Shown: one piece after another, positions 5,741 through 10,919 of the stretch
Layout: each line of letters starts with the position of its first letter
How positions within the stretch are numbered: the stretch's first letter is position 1
Notes under the pieces: generated by a model
Seen by the model: the letters and a program-made list of their open reading frames with translations, nothing else
Told to the model about the DNA's origin: nothing
The model's database searches: none
Assembly (NCBI GenBank): GCA_938004375.1
Contig: CALKWH010000047.1
Location: 1 to 10,919, forward strand
DNA from: an uncultured Pseudomonadota bacterium
Lineage (GTDB): Bacteria; Myxococcota_A; Polyangia; HGW-17
DNA length: 10,919 nt
Direction of reading: 5' to 3'
Translations under genes and position numbers: made by a program

Positions 5741-7078
5741 ATGCGCACCCTGATCACCCTGGTTTCCATCCTCTCCCTGAGCATCTTTACCCTCTCCGCC
5801 TGTGACGACGACTCCACCACCTCCGGCGTCGAGATCTGCGACAACGGGGTCGACGACGACGGTGACAACTGGACGGACTGCTTCGACCAGGACTGCTTTG
5901 CCGATGAGGCCTGCAATGCCTCGGGTGAGAACTGCACCAACGGTCAGGATGACGATGGCGACGACTATGTCGACTGCGACGACCAGGACTGCGCGAACCA
6001 TGCGTCCTGCCAGGCGGCTGACGAGATCTGCGACAACGACACCGACGACGACGGCGACGGCTTCGTCGACTGCAATGACCTCGACTGCGTCGAGGTCTGC
6101 GAGTACAACGAGGACTGCATCAACGGCGAGGACGACGACGGCGACGGCTACGTCGACTGCGAGGACCAGGACTGCTTCCGCAACCAGGCCTGCACCGTGG
6201 TCGAAGACGAGATCTGCGACAACCGCTGGGACGACGACGGGGACGGATTCATCGACTGCGAAGATGACGACTGCGCCGAGTATCCCGACTGCCAGGCTGC
6301 CGAAGAGATCTGCGACAACGGCGCGGACGACGACGGCGACGGCTACGTCGACTGCCGCGACGCGGACTGCGTCGGGGTGTGCGAGTACCTCGAGACCTGT
6401 GACAACAGGCAGGACGACGACGACGACGGCTACGTCGACTGCGAGGACCAGGACTGCTGGCTCCACCAATTGTGCAACGCCACCGACCCCGAAATCTGCT
6501 ATGACGGGTTCGACAACGACGGGGACGGGATGATCGATTGCGAGGACACCGACTGCTATAACTCTGATTATTGCCCTAACGAGCGTGAGTACAACTGCGG
6601 CAACCGTATCGACGACGACTATGACGGCATGATTGACTGCGAGGACGAAGACTGCTTCGGCAGCGAGGAGTGCGGTGGTGATTACGAATACGACTGCACC
6701 AACCGTTGGGACGACGACGGAGACGGCCTCTTCGACTGCGACGATCCGGACTGCGCCATGGATCCCGTCTGCCAGATCGTGCAGGACTGCGATGCGGTCG
6801 ATCTGACCGGCTGTGGCCCCAACGGCGGGACCTGCTATTTCCAGCGCTCGGACTATCTCGGCCATTGCATGGACACCCTCGGCGATAACGCCGTGGGCGA
6901 CTGGTGCCAGACCGAGACCGACTGCGTGCCCGGTGCGTTCTGCAACCGCTCCAACTTCCGCTGCGCGATCCTGTGTCACGTGGGCTCCACCGACGAGTGC
7001 GCGAGCGCCAACGGGACCATCGCCATGTGCCAGCCTGTGCAGAACTGGGGTTCCAGTCCGTACGGTTACTGCCCCTGA
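5741..7078 (+). CDS. Lipoprotein with 10 acidic, cysteine-rich calcium-loop-like repeats; paralogue of the gene at 584
   Basis: The product has 445 residues, with AAAGGAGG seven bases before the ATG. The signal peptide (MRTLITLVS..., lipobox LSAC, Cys21) resembles that of the gene at 584, and Cys21 is again followed by DDD. The tether is short (SSTTSGV-like, 25-30) and lacks the Asn repeats. Residues 31-347 are ten repeats with the 22-residue core E-x-C-D-N-x-x-DDDGDG-xx-DC-x-D-x-DC and 7-11-residue linkers; EF-hand-like acidic ligand spacing is kept in nearly all. Residues 348-445 form the same cap as in the paralogue: DCDAVDLTGC, TCYFQRSDYLGHCM, CQTETDC-PG-FCN, LCHVG and SPYGYC. It has its own promoter 89 bases after the ATP-grasp gene. 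Likely a surface or periplasmic rod; calcium binding is inferred and no function is known. Confidence 0.9.
   Translation: MRTLITLVSILSLSIFTLSACDDDSTTSGVEICDNGVDDDGDNWTDCFDQDCFADEACNASGENCTNGQDDDGDDYVDCDDQDCANHASCQAADEICDNDTDDDGDGFVDCNDLDCVEVCEYNEDCINGEDDDGDGYVDCEDQDCFRNQACTVVEDEICDNRWDDDGDGFIDCEDDDCAEYPDCQAAEEICDNGADDDGDGYVDCRDADCVGVCEYLETCDNRQDDDDDGYVDCEDQDCWLHQLCNATDPEICYDGFDNDGDGMIDCEDTDCYNSDYCPNEREYNCGNRIDDDYDGMIDCEDEDCFGSEECGGDYEYDCTNRWDDDGDGLFDCDDPDCAMDPVCQIVQDCDAVDLTGCGPNGGTCYFQRSDYLGHCMDTLGDNAVGDWCQTETDCVPGAFCNRSNFRCAILCHVGSTDECASANGTIAMCQPVQNWGSSPYGYCP
5831..6781 (+). repeat. 10 in-frame tandem repeats (Cys/Asp-rich, 29-33 codons each)
   Basis: Unit lengths in order are 32, 32, 29, 33, 32, 29, 33, 33, 33 and 31 codons. 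Repeats 3-5 and 6-8 repeat a pattern: a short unit ending in CEY, a unit with EDQDC and a QAC or QLC linker, then a third unit. The same superunit occurs in the paralogous array at 707. Codon choice varies more between copies than in that array, so these repeats look older or less homogenised. Confidence 0.92.
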
Positions 7079-7079
7079 G

Positions 7080-7096
7080 CGATGCCTGACGCATCG
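7080..7096 (+). terminator. Short stem-loop just after the 10-repeat gene; weak terminator candidate
   Basis: CGATGC (7080-7085) and GCATCG (7091-7096) pair around a five-base loop, starting two bases after the stop codon. No T-tract follows, so it is not a standard intrinsic terminator; it could be an mRNA 3'-end or processing structure. Confidence 0.3.
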
Positions 7097-7143
7097 TCTC
7101 CTGTGCTGGCCATCGCGATCATCAAGAAAAAACGAATTCCCGT

Positions 7144-7171
7144 TTGACAATTTCCTTTATTCAGGTAAACA
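7144..7171 (+). promoter_or_regulatory. Candidate promoter for the mosaic lipoprotein gene
   Basis: TTGACA (7144-7149) is a perfect -35 hexamer in an AT-rich stretch that stands out from the surrounding GC-rich DNA. A TAAACA (7166-7171) 16 bases on is a poor -10. The transcript leader would be about 60-65 bases. Confidence 0.45.
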
Positions 7172-7183
7172 ACTTCACCGAAA

Positions 7184-7202
7184 CGCCTCCATGATGGAGG
7201 CG
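7184..7202 (+). promoter_or_regulatory. Hairpin in the leader of the mosaic lipoprotein gene
   Basis: CGCCTCC (7184-7190) and GGAGGCG (7196-7202) form a seven-base stem with loop ATGAT. It lies between the candidate promoter and the ribosome site at 7228-7234. It could stabilise the mRNA or attenuate readthrough; it lacks a following T-run and I do not recognise a known RNA class. Confidence 0.4.
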
Positions 7203-7240
7203 GTGTCCTGCTTCTTGTTTTGTCTTGAAAGGAGAATTTT

Positions 7241-9460
7241 ATGAAACGCTTGACCTCGATTTTCTTGACCCTGGCGCTCTTCGCCTTCGTCACCGCCTGT
7301 GACGACGATCCCAAGAAGAACAACAACACCAACAATGCCAACTGCGGCAACAACATCATTGATGAAGGCGAGACCTGCGACGGCACCGCCTTGGGCACCG
7401 CCGACTGCACGACCGAGGGCTTCACGGGCGGCACGCTGGGCTGCCTGACCTCCTGCGCCGGGTTCGACACCACCGGCTGCACCAACGTCACCAACAACAC
7501 CACACCGGGCCATGTGGGCGATCCCTGCACGGAGACCGAGCAGTGCGTGACCCCGGAAGCCACCTGCTATCCCGAGGTGGGCGCCGGCCTGCCGTCGGGC
7601 TATTGCGTGGCCGAGTGCGACGAAGAGGGTGGCTGCTCCGAGGACGGCACCCTGTGCGTGTCCGCCGGCAGTGCCAACTTCTGCGCCAAGACTTGCACCC
7701 TTGGCGGCACCGACTGCCGCGTGGGCTACGAGTGCATGGACATCGGCGACGGTCTGGGTGTCTGCTGGGCAGCTTGCTCCACCGCCGCCCACTGTCCGAC
7801 CACCGGCATCTGCGACTCCGAGTCCGGTTACTGCGCGACCCCCCCCGAGGTGTGCGACAACACCACCGATGACGACTTCGACGGTGACGTGGACTGCGAC
7901 GACGAGGACTGCGCCTCCCTGCCGGCCTGCGGCTGCGCCGAGGACACGTACGAGAATCATGACGGCGGCGACGCCTACACGATGGATCTCGGGTCCATCC
8001 CGTCCTCCCTCGACGGCTACATCTGCGGCCCCGCCAACGAGGACTGGTTCGCCATCACCCCGTCGATCTCCTTCGCCGGCAAGATCCAACTCGAATTCAC
8101 GCACGAAGTGGGTGACCTCGACCTCTACCTGAACGACGACGCCTTCGAGGAACTGGCCAGATCCTGGGGTTCCACGAACACCGAGGAGATCGAGTGGAAC
8201 TTCGTGGGCGGCACCACCTATTACATCATGGTTCAGGGCTACGCTGGCGCCATCGGGGCCTACACCCTGACCGTCGACTACAGACCGGCCGAGCTCGAGG
8301 CCGTGATCGTCGCCAATCCCGTCAACGGCGCCCCCGGCGGCACCGTCGCCCTCGAGGTCACGCTGAACAACGTCGGCGGCATGGACGCCCCCGGCGTCAC
8401 CGCCAACCTGACCACCACCGACGCCGACGTGACCCTCGTCGACGGCGCGGCCACCTTCGGCGACATCGTCATGGGCGGCAACGCGGCCAACACCGCCGAC
8501 GCCCTGAGCTTCACCATCGCCGCCACCCACAAGAGCAACCTGCCCGTGACCCTGACCCTCGAGGTCACCGACACCGACGGCGGCGCCTGGTCCTTCCCCG
8601 TGTCCGTACCCGTGCCTTATCCTTCCCTGGCCGTGGCCGACCTGTTCATCAATGACTCCCTGGACAACAACGACACCTATCCCGACCCCTCCGAGAACGT
8701 CAAAGTCGAGTTCAATGCCAGCAACATCGGCGCGCTCGTCGCCACTGGACCGATCAACGTCACCGTCGAGATCGACCCCGCCTCTACGGTCACCGACGCC
8801 GGCCTCACGCCCAACGGCACTGAGTGCAGCGCGACCGACATGGCCGCTGGTGCCGTGGTCCCGTGTCCTCCCCTGGATCTTGCGGTGCCTGCCGGAGCGA
8901 CCGTTGATCAGACCATCATCCTGAACTTCACGTTCACCGATGGCGCGGCCAACACCTGGACCGAGCAGAAGACCCTCATCATCGGGGCCCCCGAGTTCGA
9001 ATCCATCCTGAGCACGCAGGATCCTGCCGGCGACAACGGCAACTACGCCTGCGATCTCCAGGATGTGTTGTACTACGTCGACATGTACGGCATCCTCAAG
9101 ATCAAGACCACCTTCTATTCCGCCTGCAACATCACGGGCATCCACGACATCTACATGTTCGACGGCGCCACGATGATCACGCTGACCCTGGAAGATGGCG
9201 CCAAGTCCGTTTGGACCAATGCGTCCGGTTCCTGGGCCGCGACCACCAACCCGGCGAGCTTCACCATCACCCCGCTCTCCGGCTCCTCGGCCGAGATGGT
9301 GTACTCCATCCCGGTGTCCGCCATCCCGAACCTGACCATCGCGGGCAACTCCCTCCAGATCGCCGCAGCAGTCATCGCCTCCTGGTCAGAGGACGACTAC
9401 AACGACTACGCGCCCAACAGCGTTGACGGTGCCATTTCCTGGGTCACCATCACCTGGTAA
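7241..9460 (+). CDS. Mosaic lipoprotein: Cys-rich modules, one Ca-loop repeat, PPC-like and CARDB-like domains
   Basis: The product has 739 residues; AAAGGAG lies six bases before the ATG. The signal peptide ends in VTAC (Cys20), followed by DDDPKKNNNTNNAN. Residues 35-80 are a six-Cys module (EGETCDG, LGTADC, CLTSC, DTTGC) aligning with that of the gene at 2405. Residues 85-200 form a further Cys-rich region. Residues 203-230 contain one copy of the repeat found in the genes at 584 and 5741 (CDNTTDDDFDGDVDCDDEDC). Residues 231-347 resemble a bacterial pre-peptidase C-terminal (PPC) domain: ANEDWFAI, GDLDLYL and TYYIMVQGY, ending in YTLTVDY. Residues 350-585 look like two CARDB-type beta-sandwich units (NNVGGMDAPGV; ASNIGALVATGP). 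The last 150 residues are unassigned. No protease domain is present, so PPC here is probably a beta-sandwich binding or spacer module. The domain calls are from motif reading. Confidence 0.88.
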   Translation: MKRLTSIFLTLALFAFVTACDDDPKKNNNTNNANCGNNIIDEGETCDGTALGTADCTTEGFTGGTLGCLTSCAGFDTTGCTNVTNNTTPGHVGDPCTETEQCVTPEATCYPEVGAGLPSGYCVAECDEEGGCSEDGTLCVSAGSANFCAKTCTLGGTDCRVGYECMDIGDGLGVCWAACSTAAHCPTTGICDSESGYCATPPEVCDNTTDDDFDGDVDCDDEDCASLPACGCAEDTYENHDGGDAYTMDLGSIPSSLDGYICGPANEDWFAITPSISFAGKIQLEFTHEVGDLDLYLNDDAFEELARSWGSTNTEEIEWNFVGGTTYYIMVQGYAGAIGAYTLTVDYRPAELEAVIVANPVNGAPGGTVALEVTLNNVGGMDAPGVTANLTTTDADVTLVDGAATFGDIVMGGNAANTADALSFTIAATHKSNLPVTLTLEVTDTDGGAWSFPVSVPVPYPSLAVADLFINDSLDNNDTYPDPSENVKVEFNASNIGALVATGPINVTVEIDPASTVTDAGLTPNGTECSATDMAAGAVVPCPPLDLAVPAGATVDQTIILNFTFTDGAANTWTEQKTLIIGAPEFESILSTQDPAGDNGNYACDLQDVLYYVDMYGILKIKTTFYSACNITGIHDIYMFDGATMITLTLEDGAKSVWTNASGSWAATTNPASFTITPLSGSSAEMVYSIPVSAIPNLTIAGNSLQIAAAVIASWSEDDYNDYAPNSVDGAISWVTITW

Positions 9461-9482
9461 TCCATCGATTCGCATGAACCCG

Positions 9483-9518
9483 GGACCGCCTCGCGAAAGT
9501 GGGGCGGTCCTTTTTTTT
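9483..9518 (+). terminator. Rho-independent terminator
   Basis: GGACCGCC (9483-9490) pairs with GGCGGTCC (9503-9510) around a 12-base loop and is followed directly by eight T (9511-9518). It lies 22 bases after the stop of the mosaic lipoprotein gene and closes the lipoprotein cluster. Confidence 0.93.
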
Positions 9519-9532
9519 CCACAAGGTCGGTC

Positions 9533-9889
9533 ATGAGCACCCAACCATCCAAGGACCTGACGACGTTCCCCAACCCCCGGCCGGGTCGCGGCTACTCCAT
9601 CGAGATCGAGACCGACGAGTTCACCGCGCTGTGCCCGATGACCGGCCAGCCCGACTTCGCCACCATGCACATCACCTATGTGCCCGACGCGCTCTGCGTG
9701 GAGTTGAAGTCGCTCAAGCTCTACCTGTGGAGCTTCCGGCAGGAGGGCGCCTTCCACGAGGAGCTCACCAACCGCATCCACGACGACCTCGTCGCCGCGC
9801 TCGCCCCCCTCTCGATCACCGTCCGCGGGGACTTCAACATCCGCGGCGGCCTGCACACGCAGGTGACCGTCTCCTCCGAGAAGAAGTGA
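9533..9889 (+). CDS. queF: NADPH-dependent 7-cyano-7-deazaguanine reductase (QueF, short type)
   Basis: QueF reduces the nitrile preQ0 to the amine preQ1 with two NADPH, a cytoplasmic step of queuosine tRNA-modification biosynthesis. The product has 118 residues, a length in line with the single-domain, B. subtilis-like type. [11 protein letters not shown] carries the thioimide-forming Cys34 and the proton donor Asp41. ELKSLKLY (57-64) is the QueF signature, and His75-Glu76 follow. All four key positions are offset by the same 21 residues from B. subtilis QueF (C55, D62, H96, E97), so no core segment seems lost. There is no signal peptide. The ATG is 14 bases after the terminator T-tract with only a weak AAGG upstream, so it has no room for an ordinary separate promoter. 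Its stop abuts the stop of the convergent DUF4846 gene. Confidence 0.95.
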   Translation: MSTQPSKDLTTFPNPRPGRGYSIEIETDEFTALCPMTGQPDFATMHITYVPDALCVELKSLKLYLWSFRQEGAFHEELTNRIHDDLVAALAPLSITVRGDFNIRGGLHTQVTVSSEKK

Positions 9890-10872
9890 TCAATACCGGA
9901 AACGCATGACCTGGTTCCACCCGAAGGGGTTGCCCCAGGAGGGGAAGGTTACCGGCTGTGCCGGGTCCAGGGTGAACCAGGCGGAACCGTCGGGGGCTTT
10001 GAGGACGTGCAGGTCGCGGGCGGGCGTATAGCCCTGGGCGATGACCGCGCGCAGCACGCCCTTGGCGTCGCGGGCCACGTCGAGCACGATCAGCGCGTGC
10101 CCGAGCACGGCAGCAGACGGCGACGGCTCGATGAAGAAGTCGCCCGGGGCGAGCGTGGCGGCGGACACCGGTTGCTCGGTGTTGTTGTGGGCGGTGCCCG
10201 TCATCGCGAACATGAAACGCAGGTATTTCTCGAAGCTCTTCCGACCGCTCGCGGCGGCGGCCTTGGGCTCGAGCCGGGTGCGCCCGCCGACCTTCTCGGG
10301 GCGCAGGCCCGCGCGCCAGTCGGCGAAGCCGAAGTACAGCCCGCCCGCGTAGCGGAACTTCACCGCGTCGGCGGTGCCCTTCCACCAGTGCCATTCGCCG
10401 CGCAGCCGGATGATGGTGTCCATACACTGCTGCAGATCCTGGGACCCCACGTCGAGGTCGATCACGGAGACGGTGATCGCGGTCGCCGACATCAGGGGCG
10501 TTCCCTGGAAGTCCTTCACCGGGGTCCCTGCGGGCAGGGCCGGCAGGTGCCGCAACCAGTGGGCGTAGGTGCCGGCGTCGGCGGCCACGCGGGTGAAGCC
10601 GGCGGGGGCAGGGTGTCGCGCGCACCAGCTTTCGTAGGTCGCCGCGCGCCTCGGCCAGGCGTACATCTTCGCGGCGACGTCCGCGGTGGGGACATCGGCG
10701 CAGGCTGGATCGGCCGCGGGTACCTTGGCTGTCGTTGGCGTCGTCGGGGGCGTGACAGGGGGTGTCATGGCGGTTTTCTTCACCACCGGCTCCACCAGGG
10801 GGGCAGCGGGTTCCCCCGAGGCCGAACCCGGGTCCGTCGGAGCGGGTGACGGATTCTGTCGCGTGGGGACGG
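9890..10872 (-). CDS. DUF4846 domain protein, 5' end missing at the contig edge
   Basis: The frame is open from the stop at 9890 to the adapter boundary at 10872, so the N-terminus, probably with a signal peptide, is off the contig. A GTG at 10795 could start a 301-residue protein, but the upstream codons continue the same Pro/Ala/Thr-rich linker, so a partial gene is more likely. Numbering from that GTG, residues 1-40 are low-complexity linker and about 55-301 match DUF4846 as I know it: TYAHWLRHLPAL, DLDVGSQDLQQCMDTIIRLR, FADWRAGLR, a GD motif (218-219), LGHALIVLDV, and AQGYTPARDLHVL. The family's function is not established. Cys124 at a helix start, His233 in a predicted strand and His263 fall in the order used by papain-like/NlpC-type hydrolases, but this is only an idea. 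It converges on queF with abutting stops. Confidence 0.85.
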
Positions 10873-10919
10873 AGATCGGAAGAGCGTCGTGTAGGGCAAG
10901 AGTGTAGATCTCGGTGGTC
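10873..10919 (-). other. Illumina adapter left on the contig end (artefact)
   Basis: From AGATCGGAAGAGCGTCGTGT onward the bases are the reverse complement of the TruSeq universal adapter, with one mismatch (C for A in the AGGGAAAGAG part), through ATCTCGGTGGTC. It is not genomic and ends the DUF4846 frame artificially. Confidence 0.97.

Noticed and set aside
5648..7150. Antisense frame of 500 codons opposite the 10-repeat gene
   Set aside because: Same repeat-codon mirror effect as in the paralogue; no independent coding evidence.
7175..9145. Antisense frame of 656 codons opposite the mosaic lipoprotein gene
   Set aside because: High-GC shadow. The plus-strand gene has a ribosome site, signal peptide, cysteine modules and a terminator after it.
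9519..9532. preQ1 riboswitch upstream of queF
   Set aside because: Only 14 bases separate the terminator from the start codon, too few for the aptamer.
1..10919. Inverted repeats at the two ends resembling transposon terminal repeats
   Set aside because: They are the same Illumina adapter in both orientations, with no transposase or target duplication.

Overview
The window looks like a complete short-read contig from a high-GC, Gram-negative, Myxococcota-like bacterium (formerly Deltaproteobacteria). The evidence is the number of cysteine-rich lipoproteins, the acidic 'CDNG-DDDGDG-DC' repeats, the Asn-Asn-X tethers after the lipidated cysteine, and a TonB-type receptor under a cobalamin riboswitch. 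Bases 1-40 and 10873-10919 are untrimmed Illumina adapter, so the biological sequence is about 41-10872 and both outermost genes are cut by contig ends.

Left edge (41-583): on the minus strand, a promoter, a cobalamin riboswitch, a long hairpin and the first 56 or so codons of a TonB-dependent receptor, probably a vitamin B12 receptor (BtuB-like). The riboswitch fills most of the 373-base gap between this gene and the divergent plus-strand cluster.

Centre (530-9518): five consecutive plus-strand genes, all predicted lipoproteins with the lipobox cysteine at residue 19-21. In order: (A) a 13-repeat acidic Cys/Asp protein; (B) an Asn-tethered Cys-rich protein; (C) a lipoprotein with a phosphohistidine domain followed by a PEP-synthase/glucan-water-dikinase-type ATP-grasp domain; (A') a 10-repeat paralogue of A; (B') a mosaic protein sharing B's cysteine module, carrying one A-type repeat and adding PPC-like and CARDB-like domains. 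A, B and C are closely spaced and probably cotranscribed. A' and B' have their own candidate promoters, and the A' promoter and leader look like a copy of those of A. A strong intrinsic terminator follows B'. The A-B / A'-B' arrangement suggests an old two-gene duplication around C. The products are probably cell-envelope or surface proteins, with calcium-loop rods in A and A'; no substrate or partner can be read from the sequence.

Right edge (9533-10872): queF (preQ0 reductase of queuosine biosynthesis) starts 14 bases after the terminator T-tract. It converges, with abutting stop codons, on a DUF4846 gene whose 5' end runs off the contig.

The most notable points are the apparently exported dikinase-like lipoprotein, the paired repeat lipoproteins with a three-repeat superperiod and a shared C-terminal cap, the common C-D-D-D plus Asn-rich tether after the lipidation site, and the adapter sequence at both ends, which imitates terminal inverted repeats.
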